64,000 nucleotides of DNA from Zanthoxylum bungeanum (taxonomy: Eukaryota; Streptophyta; Magnoliopsida; Sapindales; Rutaceae): the NCBI GenBank assembly GCA_019454045.1, contig SKCR01021091.1:1-64000 (forward strand). The letters are read 5' to 3'. The stretch's first letter is position 1. Each line of letters begins with the position of its first letter. The position numbers and the translations under genes were made by a program. Below are positions 20,587 through 32,245 of this stretch, piece by piece. The notes beneath the pieces were generated by a model. That model had not been told where the DNA came from and ran no database searches. It worked only from the letters and a program-made list of their open reading frames with translations.

Positions 20587-22002
20587 GACATTCCCCTTAA
20601 GCTCATGTGAAGCTAATTGAAGATGTGGACTTCCCTTAGTCCATGCGACATGTCGAGTCAAATGAATACATGGACTTCCACAGTCCATACGACATGTCGA
20701 GTGAATTTACTCCTGAACCTTCATCTGGTTCAGTCGACATGGGATATTCCCCTTAGGCTCATGTGAAACCAATTGAAGATGTGGACTTCCCTTAGTCCAT
20801 GCGACATGTCGAGTCAAATGAATACATGGACTTCACAGTCCATACGATATGTCGAGTGAATTTACTCATGAACCTTCATCTGGTTCACTCGACATGGGAC
20901 ATTCCCCTTAGGCTAATGTGAAGCCAATTGAAGATGTGGACTTCCCTTAGTCCATGCGACATGTCGAGTCAAATGAATACATGGACTTCCACAGTCCATA
21001 CGATATGTCGAGTGAATTTACTCATGAACCTTCATCTGGTTCACTCGACATGGGACATTCCCCTTAGGCTCATGTGAAGCCAATTGAAGATGTGGACTTC
21101 CCTTAGTCCATGCGACATGTCGAGTCAAATGAATACATGGACTTCCACAGTCCATACGATATGTCGAGTGAATTTACTGATGAACCTTCATCTAGTTCAG
21201 TCGACAGGGGACATTCCCCTTAGTCTCATGTGAAGCCAATTGAAGATGTGGACTTCCCTTAGTCCATGCGACATGTCGATTCAAATGAATACATGGACTT
21301 CCACAGTCCATAAGACATGCCAAGTGAATTTACTCATGAACCTTCATCTGGTTCACTCGACATGGGACATTCCCCTTAGGCTCATGTGAAGCCAATTGAA
21401 GATGTGGACTTCACTTAGTCCATGCGACATGTCAAGTCAAATGAATACATGGACTTCCACAGTCCATACGACATGTCGAGTGAATTTACTCATGAACCTT
21501 CATCTGGTTCAGTCGACAGGGGACATTCCCCTTAGACTCATGTGAAGCCAATTGAAGATGTGGACTTCCCTTAGTCCATGTGACATGTCGAGTCAAATGA
21601 ATACATGGACTTCCACAGTCCATACGACTTGTCGAGTGAATTTACTGATGAACCTTCATCTAGTTCAGTCGACATGGGACATTCCCCTTAGTCTCATATG
21701 AAGCCAATTGAAGATGTGGACTTCCCTTAGTCTATGCTACATGTCGAGTCAAATGAATACATGGACTTCCACAGTCCATACGACATTTCTAGTGAAATTA
21801 CTCATGAACCTTCATCTGGTTCAGTCAACAGGAGACATTCCCCTTAGGCTCATGTAAAGTCAATTGAAGATGTGGACTTCCCTTAGTCCATGCGACATGT
21901 TGAGTCAAATGAATACATGGACTTCCACAGTCCATACGACATGTCGAGTGAATTTACTCATGAACCTTCATCCGGTTCAGTCGACATGGGACATTCCCCT
22001 TA
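20587..22002. repeat. 156-bp tandem repeat, nine units
   Basis: TTCCCCTTA recurs at 20591, 20747, 20902, 21058, 21214, 21370, 21526, 21682, 21838 and 21994, a period of 155-156 bp. Within each unit CGACATGTCG, a perfect 10-bp palindrome, occurs about twice in the consensus, and two half-units are related (GGACTTCC...AGTCCAT...CGACATGTCGAG). ATGGACT-TCCAC-AGTCCAT can form a hairpin. Tandem repeats between pol and the 3' LTR are typical of Tat/Ogre elements. Confidence 0.95.
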
Positions 22003-22004
22003 CT

Positions 22005-23100
22005 CCTGAATTTAACCAGGTGGAATTGTGCTTGAGATAGCTGTGTAAATAATTTCCACTCCTGAGACGTATCTCAGCTTAATTCGTAACTAGTTAATTT
22101 TTATTTATTTCATTTTGAATTATTTAAATTCATGAATTCTCCATAATATTGAATAAATTGGATCTTCATATGCTCATTTGACTGGTATTTTCAACATACA
22201 TGGTAACATACGAATATGGGTTGTATGTGAAAGTTTGTAATATTTAGTGCTCTAGTTTATTGGAAATTGCACCTAAAAGTGATGGAATAAAATAAAATAA
22301 AATGTGTATATAAATAATTAACCATGTTTTTACTTAGTAACCGGACATTTTGCCTCAGTAAGTAGTGATTGTTCGCGTCAAATGGAAAAGCCTGAGTTAA
22401 TAATAATAAAGTTTCTACTTAGTAACCGAACATCTTGCCTCAGTAATCAGTGATTATTTGCGTCAAACGGTAGAACTTTTAACATTTGAGATCCGAGTAA
22501 TTAAGTCTGTATGGGTGTCTTAACACCTAGTGTCCTAAAGACAACTGGTTTGGGAGTCACTGACCCAAAGCTCGCTACAAGGATTGAAGATGTTATTAAA
22601 AAATCAGAAAAAAAATTCATTGCCAAAAAGGTGTGAATTCGTATATAACTTTAGGAAAAAATATTACTTTCTTTTCAACTACACTTATGAATATTGTGGG
22701 CACAATGATTTGATTAATACCTTATTGGTTGTTTATATGGAGAATGGTAAAAATAATCAGAGAATTTACTTATTTGGTAATTTAGAAAGAAAGAAAATAA
22801 ATATTAACTTGGATAAGAATTTCACTTGTTTAGTCACTAACTTGTTTATCTTTTTATTTTATTTTATTTTGTGTAATTGATTGTACATTTGATTGATGTT
22901 TGTGGGTATCGTCGCTATAAGCCCTCACGAGAATACAACTCATCCACTAAGGACACCTATGGTTTAAAGGCTTGTTGCATACGCTAAATGCAACCGTGAT
23001 CCCTACGAAAGTGACTTAGGTTAATTTATTTTAAAGTTGTTTATTTCATTTTGTTTTATTATTTTGCTCGAGGACTAGCAAAATGTTAGGTTTGGGGGCG
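22005..23100 (+). other. 3' internal (post-pol) region of an Athila-like element
   Basis: This region matches, in reverse, the 48060-46937 region next to a minus-strand Athila-like pol. 22328-22475 contains an 89-bp imperfect tandem duplication (CTTAGTAACCG...CATCTTGCCTCAG). A 98-codon frame at 22584-22880 is open, but its text is AT-rich and resembles no known protein. 22890-23020 matches 58690-58830 of another element here (TAAGCCCTCACGAG, TGCATACGCTAAATGCAA). GGTTTGGGGGCG at 23089-23100 is the polypurine tract before the LTR. Confidence 0.7.
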
Positions 23101-24810
23101 TGTTGAGCGGAAAATATATCAATATTTACCACCATTTTACTTAATAGTTTGTATAGTTTCTCAAGTTTTTTGAATATTTTGATGTGTTTTGTGTCATTTT
23201 ATAGATAAATAAGATTTTGGGACTCAATGGAATCAAATCGGGGCCAAAATGGTGAAAAACAAATGAAAAAGAGCAAAATGAGAAATTTACTCTTCAAGCG
23301 TCGTGACGAGCAACCTTCTCTGCATCGTGACACGCCTCAATTATGTAGCCTTCTGACACACATCATCACTTACGTCATCACTGTAGCACGCGTCGCGACG
23401 CCCAAGCCTTCACACGTCGCGATGCCGACATAATAATTCAGTTTGCCGACTGTCGCCATCTACTGTAGCACGCGTCGTGACGCAGAAGACTTAGCGCGTC
23501 GTGATGCGGTCAAATTTTGAAGCTTATAAATTGAAGCTGAAATCAGAGGAATTCTTCATACTTTCTTCTGGGGAATTTCCTTAGAATACTAAGAAGAGAG
23601 TATATTGTTTGTCTAATTTAAGTTTTCTTGTATTTAATTTTTATTTTAGTGATAAAAATTTGTTTATTTTACTTAAGGCATGAGTAGGTAACTTTTTTCT
23701 GCTGGGGTGAAAGGTGAAACTTTTATCATTATAATTTAGATTAATCTCTCTTATTTTATAATATATAAATTATCTTCAAACTTGACTTAATTTGATACTG
23801 CCTTTATGGTCGGTTGGACTTAATTAAATTAATTTTAACCTGACTTAATTGGCTACTACCTTTATGGTCGGTTGGAATTAATAAAATATGACTTAATCAG
23901 GATACCACCTATATGGTCGGTTGGTAATATAATGCAAATTTATATATTATAATAAGGGATATTTCTATATTTGAAATAATAAAAGTGGATCCTTTAACCT
24001 TAGCATTTTATTTTATTGTTGTAATTTTACCTTTTTTTTTTAAATTTTCAATTAGTTGCATGATGTTTTATTTATTTATGTCTTTAGTAGTCATAGATAT
24101 GTGTCGTAACTAAATACGTTATCTAGGGTTATGATGAAATCAATATCAATAATTTAATAAGTTGATTTTTCTTATGTCTTGTATGATGCTTTAGTTTATT
24201 TATTGAGTCTAGTTCTTAATGATTCTTGTTAATTGGTCACTAATAAGATTGATTAGGTAAACTTAAAATGAACTTGGAAAATGCATTTTAGGTTTATTCG
24301 TAGACTTAGTAGCTCACGATCTCATACTCCTGTAGAGATTTCCTTCCAGAATAGGAATATACCTGTCAGACATGGGTAGCCATAATTGGAACTTAAACTT
24401 AATGAATTCAGAGTTTCTTAATTGACTTATGAATTAGTTAATTGGGTTACTTTGAGTGTTTGCATCTGACCATCGGAAGAGGCTTTTGCATAACTTTGTG
24501 TTCTAGGTTAACAAACTGACATATTACACAAGCATAAGATAATCAACTCATCTTTAGAAGAATATTGGTAGGATTCACAACCCTAAATATTTTCATATCA
24601 TTAATTAATCTTGAAATATATCTTAGTTTTATTTACTTGTTTGTTTTAGATAAAAATCATCATTCAACCAACAATCGAATCAATTAGATACTCGTAGACA
24701 TTTAGCTTCGTAAATTGATAGCATAAGTATTAAGTCCTCGTGGGATCGATATATTTTATACTACTTGAGCGATACGTGCGCTTGCGTAACGTGAGTGATT
24801 TCACCGATCA
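23101..24810 (+). repeat. 3' LTR of the Athila-like element, 1710 bp
   Basis: Begins TGTTGAGCGG right after the polypurine tract and ends ACCGATCA. It aligns along its length with the solo LTR at 41467-43605 (minus): TTTGTATAGTTTCTC near the start and CCTCGTGGGATCGATAT near the end. GCTTATAAATTGAAGCTG at about 23521 is the likely TATA box, with a GTCGCGAC palindrome-rich block just upstream (23290-23510). Three copies of a GGTCGGTTGG-type motif lie at 23785-23935. Confidence 0.82.
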
Positions 24811-25274
24811 CACATTAGAGATAAAGTGGACTCCAAGGAAGAGGGTTCAAAAGTTATACATTTGACCTAAGTCATCGAGGAGCAGCATGAATCAGTTTCA
24901 TTTGTTTAGGCTTAGTTTCAATAAACTATTTTTATTTATTTATTTACATGTATGGATCAAAATGGAAATGCACGTTTTATTTAACCTTTTATTAATTTAT
25001 TTTTATTTATTTGTTGGTTTCTTAATGGGTTAGGAATTGTAAGTTATGGGTTTGAGTTAATAATAGGTAGTTTAATGTTATTTTTTGACTTTTCTCATCT
25101 ATTAAGATTTGATTCATGTAACTATTTAAAAATCATATTTTCAATGGTAAAAGGACAAAATTTTATTAAAAGAAAATACAAAATTTGTGATTTACTTTGT
25201 GTAGAGAATATGATTCTTCCAAAGTTCAGTGATTAAAAAAAACTCATCAAAGAGTTGGCATCATTTGTGGTGTC
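24811..25274. other. Intergenic sequence, no gene seen
   Basis: AT-rich with TTTATTTATTTATTT tracts. It is the left flank of copia B. No frame or bounded repeat was recognised. Confidence 0.4.
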
Positions 25275-25279
25275 CTTTT

Positions 25280-25811
25280 TGTTAGGGTATCGTGGGCTGA
25301 AGCTGGCACGCAAGTAAAGTGAAATTGAGAATAATTGTTAGATCAGGAGGCGTTGCCTACCATATACAATACAATAATAATTAGGATGCTTAGCCTACCA
25401 TAAATATTAACAATATAATAAAGCAACGAGAGACAGATTTAACGCCGTAAAATCCTCAATGTGAGGGAAACATCCACAGACAAAAGTATAAGGATTTTAC
25501 TATAGTGGAAAGAATTTTACAACCTCTCTCTAAACATAAGGAGTGAACAATCTCACACTGTCATAGAATAAGAGAACTACAACTCTCTCTCAAACTCTTA
25601 AGAAGAAATTATATTTTCTCTCTTAGAATACAGAGGATTTGGTTGAGAATGAGATAAAGAAAATAATGAAATGAAGCTTCTATTTATAGGCATGAGATTC
25701 ACTGTGCAAATAGCTAATTTTTTACTATTTTCTTTTAAGCATGTGGAACCCTCCCATAAATTTAATATATTTTTTCTCAATCATTTGCACCTTTTGGTGC
25801 AATGATTAGCA
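25280..25811 (-). repeat. 3' LTR of copia B
   Basis: On the plus strand it starts TGTTAGGGTATCGTGGGC and ends GATTAGCA. Internally adjacent on the minus strand is AAGTGGGAAAAT, the polypurine tract (about 25812-25823). It is nearly identical to the other LTR, with small indels. Confidence 0.92.
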
Positions 25812-25921
25812 ATTTTCCCACTTGAAAACTTGATTGAGAACCAATCAGTTTTCACATCATCTATTCTATTTTGCCGTCTTCAAACTACTTATGTTTTTGC
25901 TAAGCCATTAGAGGATCTACA

Positions 25922-26597
25922 TCATACAAACTTGTATGTATTGATAGGCTTGGTCATTACATCTACAAGGTTCTTATTGGTGTGTACATTTAACAAGTCC
26001 ATAATGCCTTCTTCTAATACTTCACAAACAAAGTGGTATTGTACCCTCATATATTTCGTTCTTGAATGAAATGCTGGATTATTTACAATATACAAAGCAC
26101 TATGACTGTCACAAAATAAATGAATCTTCTCTTGTTTATGCCCGAGCTCCTCCAACAACCTTTGAAACCAAATAGCTTCCTTGCAAGCTTGTGTAGATGT
26201 CATGTACTCAGCTTCTGTTGTAGACAAATCCACAACACTCTGTAAATTGGATACTTAGCTCACTGTTCCTCCTGCAAGTACAAACATGTAGCCCCTTTAC
26301 AACTAATTCTGATCCTCTATAACATAATGCAGCATCTGAGGTTCCTTTGATATATCTAAGGATCCTCTTAAAAGCATTCAATGCTCTCTACCAAGATTCA
26401 CCATAAAACGACTAACCGCTACAAATTATGGTGTACATCAAGCTTTCTACTGCTGATGCATACGACACTCGAGACATCTCCTTCCTCTCAGCTTCATTGC
26501 TAGGACACATAAAAGAGGATAACTTGCCATTAACAGGAAGTGGGGTAGAAATGGGCTTACAATCTTCTATGTCGAACCGCCGTAAGATTTTCTTCAA
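25922..26597 (-). pseudogene. Copia B RNase H and RT end
   Basis: 26597-26412 reads KKILRRFDIEDCKPISTPLP, the end of RT. 26233-25922 reads LSTTEAEYMTSTQACKEAIW, LFCDSHSALYIVNNP, RTKYMRVQYHFVCEVLEEG, LVDVMTKPINTYKF: RNase H with its E and D motifs and the usual C-terminus. Stops separate the two parts. RNase H degrades the RNA strand after cDNA synthesis. Confidence 0.88.
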
Positions 26598-27676
26598 GTA
26601 ATTTTTCTAAGAAAGCCAAATCTTTCTATTAATTATTTCTCAGTGTATTTTCATCCATAGAATCTTATTTGCTGGTCCCAGATACTTCATGTCAAACTCC
26701 CTAGCTAATTGTGCCTTTAATTCTTGGACTTGATCTTTGTTAGGGCATGCTACTAACATGTCATCCACATACAACAACAAAATAATAAAGTCATTATTTC
26801 CAAACCTATTGTAATATGTACAATGGTCTGAACTGAGTCTGTTGCACCTAAAGAAAATAATGAAGGAATTAAATCTCTTATACTAATATCTCGGCGCCTG
26901 TTTGAGACCATATAGAGATTTTTTCAATCGCAAACCAAGCTCTCCTTGCCTAGTTCAGCAAAACCTTGTAGTTGGAGCATATAAATTTTTTCTTCAAGTT
27001 CTCCATGATGAAATGCAGTTTTCACATCCAACTGTTCCAAATGTAGGTCATAAGTATCACACATAGCCATGACTACTCTGAATGTTGTAATTCGAACCAC
27101 CGGAGAAAATATCTCATTGAAATCAAACCCTTATTTCTAAGCATATTCTTTCACCACTAATCGTGCACGACACCGCTCTACTTGATCATCGCTATCTCGC
27201 TTGATCTTGTAGACCTATTTGTTACCAATGGCTTTTCTTCCACATGGTAATGGTACTGGATCCTATGTATTATTTCTGTGTAAATGTTATATTTCTTCTT
27301 GCATTGTTTTCATCCACAAAGATGCATTTACGTCATTTGTAGCTTCATGGAAAGTTGATGGCTCTCCATCCTCTGTTAGAAGATAATATGCAATGTTAAT
27401 CTTCATAACATACTATGAGTGCCAACCTGGAGGTCTTCTCTCTCGAGTTGATCGATGGACTTCAGAAGCTTCAATCTCAATTGGTCCTGGTACCTCGTGC
27501 TTTGGTGCAGCTTCAGAAGAATATGAATTTTCTTGTTCTGGATTATTTTCCACTAGTACTGTTGTAGTCTCTGTACTTTCTTTTGAAGTGCTATTATTTC
27601 CTTCTTTCTGCAGTTGATCTTCTGCAAATATCACATCCCTGCTGATGATGATCTTATAGGTAGTGGGATCCCACAA
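26598..27676 (-). pseudogene. Copia B integrase tail and reverse transcriptase
   Basis: 27676-27413 is the acidic linker after integrase (TYKIIISRDVIFAED, then many Glu and Ser). RT follows with STFHEATNDVNASLW, FNEIFSPVVRITTFR, LDVKTAFHHGELEE and an intact LLYVDDM box (plus 26758-26772). Multiple stops and at least three frameshifts are present. RT makes cDNA from element RNA in cytoplasmic particles. Confidence 0.87.
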
Positions 27677-28332
27677 AAGATATCTCTTTACTCCATTAGC
27701 ATAACCGAAGAAATTTATTTTCTAGATTTTGGATCTAGCTTTGTTCTTTCTTGAGCGTTGTACATCACGTATACAGGACAATCAAAAATGTGAATAGATG
27801 AGTAATCAGCTGGTTTTCCACTCCACATCTCCATCAGTGTCTTCAAATCATTGGTAATTGATGTAGATCTATTTACAACATAACATAATGTATGAACTGC
27901 TTATGCCCAAAAGTATTTTAGTAGACAAGATGTTATGAGCATAACTCTTACTCTTTCCAGTATCGTTCTATTCATCATTTCCGCCACACCATTTTGTTGA
28001 GGAGTGTATGGTGTAATAGTCTGCCTTTTGATGTCTTCTTGCTAACAATATACATCAAAATCCTTGTTGTAATATTCTCCTCCATTATTTGTCCTTAAAA
28101 ACTTGATTCTTTTTCCAGTTTCTACTTCAATTTGTGCTTTGAAGTTTTTGAAATCTGACATCACATCTGACTTATTTTTGATCGGGTACACCCAACATCT
28201 TCTAGAAAAGTTGTCAATAAATGATATAAAATATTTTGCTTTCCTTAGAGATTGTACCGGTACTTCCCAAACATCAAAGTGAATCAACTCTAAAATGGTT
28301 TTATTCTGAGCACTTGACTTGCTGAATTTTAA
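27677..28332 (-). pseudogene. Copia B integrase core
   Basis: 28287-28042 reads IHFDVWEVPV, FISFIDNFSRRCWVYPIKNK and RTNNGGEY. After a stop it continues PYTPQQNGVAEMMNRT. D, D (here within R-T-N-N-G, so the second Asp is Asn) and E positions are visible, so one catalytic residue is lost. Then SIHIFDCPVYV and GVKRYLLWDP in the usual order. Confidence 0.85.
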
Positions 28333-28881
28333 TCAATTTTGCTTACTTGTAATACAATACTCACAAAATAGTAGACTAACCGCTTTCAAGCATGCAAATA
28401 GCATTTGATTGACAAGAATCTCCATTCTTTGTTCTGACATGTGGCATAGTTTCTGATTCCACAATAAATAAGCTTCCTCTCCAGAATCCAGTGATGTTAC
28501 CGATGCAGTTGCTTCCTGAATTGAGTCTCCCAAGAGCATATACAAGTTTGCTGAGATTATTTCAGCTTTCAAGACTGTAAGTGCTCTTTTCATCATTTTC
28601 AATACCCCGTTTTCAACAACGATCTTATATCCAAGGTCATCTAACTGTCCAACTGACAGAAGATTTTTCTTCATTCCCACAACATGTCAAACATCTTGTA
28701 TAGTGCGAATAATACCATCGTATATCTTTATTTTGATGGCTCCAATCCCAATAATTTTCAAGGCATGATCATTGCCTTGAAAAATCGATCCTCCAGCAAC
28801 AGGTTCATAATGACAAAACCATGCTCTCCTAGTGGTCATGTGCCATATTACTGCTGAATCAACCAACCATGCATCACTTAT
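28333..28881 (-). pseudogene. Copia B protease and pre-integrase domain
   Basis: AWLVDSAVIWHMTTRR near 28860 is the protease active-site region (canonical D-S-G-C, here D-S-A-V). 28680-28333 then reads MKKNLLSVGQLDDLGYKI, LWNQKLCHMSEQRMEIL and CEYCITSKQ, the pre-integrase zinc-binding domain (H and C pairs). A stop lies near 28680. Confidence 0.83.
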
Positions 28882-29740
28882 TTATTTTTTGCTATCATTG
28901 GATACCATTGCTACTTCACTGTAGAGTGCGCCACCTTCTTCAGAAGTACTTGCAACACATCCTTGAGATTTTGTTGTAATATGATCTTTCTCAGTACCAT
29001 TCTTCAAATTCCAACAATCTTTCTTGACGTGCTCTTTCTTGCCACAGTCGTAGCATTTAACATTCTTCTTACTTTTTGATTTCGATCTGTCATGGTTTTG
29101 GCTCCCACTTGAGCCACGTTCTGTTGATCTCCCTCTTGTCATCACCAATGCTTCTACTTATTGCGAACTAGATAATATGTCTTCCTTATTTTTGCGCATA
29201 GACTCTTCTTCTAGAGCAGCAACTGCAACTTTGTCAAAGACTAGATTACCAATGACAACATTATTTGTCAAATTGATGATAAGTTGATCATACGAATCAG
29301 ACAGACTTTGAAGTAGAATCTCCGCACATTCATTTATTGATATACTATAATCCAACACAATGAGTTTGAAAAATAGTGTATTCAAGTTGTTGATGTGATC
29401 CGTCATGAATGTGAACTCACTCATTCGAATAATGTAAAGTCTCATCTTCAAGAAGATCTTGTCGTGTAGTGACTTGACCTCGTACAATTTGGTAAGTGCA
29501 TCCCAAATATCTTTTGCAGTCCTATTCTCTGCAACACTGGATAAACAGAATCTGCTAAGGTTAGATGCAAGCTCTATATAGCATTATCATCCATGTCTTT
29601 CCATTTTTCATTAGTCATTCCATTTGGTCTCTCTCCAATTGCCGCCAAGCAATTGTCTTTTCTCAAGTTACTTTTATTTTAAGTTTCCATAGGGAAAAGT
29701 TGCTCCCTTTGAACTTATCAATTTCGAATTTTTCAGTCAT
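28882..29740 (-). pseudogene. Copia B gag
   Basis: The ATG at 29740 starts MTEKFEIDKFKGSNFSLWK, the usual Tnt1-like gag start. 29487-29158 covers the central domain (VKSLHDKIFLKMRLYIIRMS, EILLQSLSDSYDQLI). 29148-28882 carries a basic stretch and the zinc knuckle CYDCGKKEHVKKDC (C-X2-C-X4-H-X4-C intact). Stops and a frameshift break it at about 29650-29490 and at 29155. Gag forms the particle around element RNA. Confidence 0.88.
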
Positions 29741-29789
29741 ATTTCTGATGACGATCAGCTTCTCACTTGAACCGACATTTACTATTTCA

Positions 29790-29900
29790 CCGTGAATAAT
29801 ACCGTATAACTGAATAGTATTATATACGTGAATAATATAATATACATGAATAGTACCGTATATGTGAATAGTACTATATCGTATATGTGAACAGTAACCC
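29790..29900 (-). repeat. Leader minisatellite of copia B
   Basis: Four to five imperfect copies of a roughly 17-18 bp motif like TACTATTCACATATACGG (minus strand) lie between the primer-binding site and the gag ATG. Copies differ by one to several bases. Confidence 0.75.
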
Positions 29901-29907
29901 TGAACCT

Positions 29908-29922
29908 GAAACGCTGATACCA
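29908..29922 (-). other. Primer-binding site of copia B
   Basis: TGGTATCAGCGTTTC on the minus strand, one base inside the LTR edge, matches the initiator-Met tRNA 3' end over its first nine bases. Confidence 0.88.
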
Positions 29923-29923
29923 C

Positions 29924-30464
29924 TGTTAGGGGATCGTGGGCTGAAGCTGGCACGCAAGTAAAGTGAAATTGAGAATAATTATTAGATCAAGAGGCGTTGT
30001 CTACCATATAACAATACAATAATAATTAAGAGGCTTAGTCCACCATAAATATTAACAATAAAATAAACCAACAAGACACAGATTTAACGTGGTAAAACCT
30101 TCAATGTGAGATAAACATCCACGGGCAAAAGTAGAAGGATTTTACTACAGTGGAAAGAATTTTACAACTTCTCTCTAAACACAAGGTGTGAACAATCTCA
30201 CACTCTATTAGATTAGGAGAACTACAACTCTCTTTTAAACTCTTAAGAAGAAACTGTATTTTCTTTCTTAGAATACAGAGAATTTTGGTTGAGAATGAGA
30301 TGAAGAAAATAATGAAATGAAGCTTATATTTATAGGCATGAGATTCACCGTGTAAATAGTGAATTCTAATTTTTTATTATTTTCTTTTAAGCATGTGGGA
30401 CCCACCCATAAATTTAAAATATTTTTTTCTTAATCATTTGCACATTTCGATGCAATGATTAACA
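29924..30464 (-). repeat. 5' LTR of copia B
   Basis: Plus-strand ends are TGTTAGGGG and GATTAACA, giving TGTTA/TAACA inverted termini. It is followed by the CTTTT target duplication. A minus-strand TATAAATA-type sequence lies at about 30327-30334. Confidence 0.92.
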
Positions 30465-30469
30465 CTTTT

Positions 30470-31919
30470 GCGGGCAAGATTCATTTGAGGCAATCTCCAA
30501 GAATTTGTAAAGACAAGTTTTTGAGGGTCTACAAAATCTTGAGTCGGATTTATTTTCATCGTATCAAATTTCGCATCAATTAATTATCAGAGTCGGATTT
30601 CAAAGTCTGACTTTTATCCCTTCTAATTTTTTTCAGCTTTCGTTTTTTTTCGTTTCATATTCTTTTTTCCTTTGGTGTAACAATTTTTTATTTCTTATCT
30701 TATTCTCATTAATTTTTTGGTGTCACTGCTATGTCTTCTAATTCTGCCAAAAAAATGGGTTTTCTTTTTTCTTCCATATTTTCTTTCCTTGTTTTGTGAG
30801 TTTTGGTCAAAAGTGTGTCTGTTGTCTGCAATATTGCAGTGATATAAAGTATGGGTGTGCGTTTGTAGGCATTATAGCGGTAAAAAAAAAAAAAAAATTG
30901 AATCAGACCTCACATCTGTGCCAGACTGCATGCTTAAGTGAATGAATCGGATCCCAAGCCTGACAATTGATGTTTCAATTTATTAATTGGTCAGGTTAAA
31001 AAAGGAAAAAAAAATTAATTTCAATTCGCCAACAGTCTTCATGAAAATTTGAAAATAAAAGCGTTTTTGCTTCGGCCTTTTTTTGGCAGGCGCGCAAAAA
31101 AATAAAAAAAAAACTTCAGGCCCACGTCAGGCCACTCACCTTTGCATGCTGAAGGCTTAGGTTTGGTTTTGTTTGCCTTTTCCCATTTTTTTTAACGTAA
31201 TATTAGGGCTGCTTAAACAAAAAAAAAAAAAGAAGTAATAATAATCTGACGAAAATCGGTCACAGGCAGCCACAGTTTGCTTATTTGATCAGAATTGGTG
31301 GTTCAGGGAGATTAGGCAGTCACGTCAATTGTCCAATATTTAGTGATTTTGTTATTTTATTTCCTTCTTGTTTACTGGAATTACATGATAAGACAGTTAC
31401 ATTAAATATTTTTTTCTTTGATTATCTTAGGTTGGGGTGAAATAAGGCATTCGATAGTCTCGTCCTTTGGTGTGCAAGTTGCAATTAATTGATGTGATTA
31501 TTTTGCTTTTCTTAGGCAATCTTAATAGGGTCATATTTGTAAAAAAAAATCCCAAAAAAAAATGACGATCCAAATTGACATTTTTTAGGATTTGCATAGT
31601 GCATATTGCACTTAACCTACTGGTTATACTTGCCTATTTTATTCCTTCCTATCGCACTCCAGCTTTAGGTTTTCTTGATTGAGTATCATTATTACTTCTC
31701 GAGTCACATCTCATTTCTTACTTGATACCTTGATTCTTTTGATTCCTCGTGGATTTTGTTGACTTTTGGGCTATACATTGATTGTGTATTCCATTGGTGG
31801 TTGGCGTTCGACATTGAACGGGGGTAATCACTTTGAGTAGAGTGTTTTGTGAGGGAGTAAAACACGGGAACTTGTGAGGTTTCTTTTATTTTAGTTATTT
31901 TATTTCTTTCTTATTATTA
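30470..31919. other. Intergenic sequence, no gene seen
   Basis: T-rich with an A-run at about 30881-30896 and several other homopolymers. 31600-31900 reads like an untranslated leader before the frame at 31920. No RNA gene or bounded repeat was identified. Confidence 0.4.
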
Positions 31920-32245
31920 TTGACCTGTTTGTTTAGTGATATGACAGAGAAAGACATGAACGTTAATGTCAGGTTTAATACTATGGAGAAGAATATGACT
32001 GAGTTCCGAGAGATGTTTGAAAATTTGAATGCGGTAATAGAGAGGTTGTTGAGGGAGGTTACTAGTCTCCAATTATCTAGTGTTCAAAAGGGGATTAAGG
32101 GGCCACAACGATCTAGGCAGGAACAGACAAAGCAACAACCACTTAGGGTACCTATACATGAGGTTGAGGCAGAGAATAATCTGAATGATATGGAATATTT
32201 GGATGAGTTCGATGATGAGAAAGATAGGTATAAACTGAGGGATAA
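31920..32245 (+). pseudogene. Gag-like retroelement fragment
   Basis: The frame reads MTEKDMNVNVRFNTMEKNM, then REMFENLNAVIERLLREVTS, an amphipathic, coiled-coil-like start seen in many gypsy gag proteins. It continues through a polar linker with NNLNDMEYLDEFDD. The frame is open for 109 codons and then runs out of frame into LINE coding text at about 32246. No domain beyond this start is present. Assignment to gag is by general character only. Confidence 0.4.

Larger units (their letters stand above)
13165..22005 (+). mobile_element. Tat-lineage Ty3/gypsy element fragment lacking LTRs and gag
   Basis: Protease, RT, RNase H, a second (archaeal-type) RNase H and integrase follow in order on the plus strand, then an antisense gene and a tandem-repeat region before the expected 3' LTR. 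The additional RNase H and antisense gene are known traits of the Tat/Ogre/Grande group. The 5' LTR, leader and gag are missing (coding begins abruptly near 13165), and no LTR follows the repeats at 22005, where Athila-like sequence starts. The fragment is truncated at both ends. Confidence 0.85.
25280..30464 (-). mobile_element. Ty1/copia retrotransposon B, complete in structure
   Basis: Two LTRs of 532 and 541 bp, a Met-tRNA primer-binding site, gag with zinc knuckle, protease, integrase, RT and RNase H lie on the minus strand. CTTTT flanks both ends (25275-25279 and 30465-30469), a perfect 5-bp target duplication. Its text (CYDCGKKEHVKKDC, YVDDM, TKYMRVQYHFVCE) is of the Tnt1/Tork type. 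Many stops break the frames, so it is defective but structurally whole. Confidence 0.93.

Noticed and set aside
20587..22002. CRISPR-like array
   Set aside because: Units are contiguous 156-bp tandem repeats without unique spacers, in plant DNA inside a retrotransposon.
22584..22880. 98-codon frame as a gene
   Set aside because: Very AT-rich, Asn/Lys/Phe-rich text in a post-pol noncoding module; the homologous stretch at 46985-47258 does not keep the frame. Listed only as something to test.
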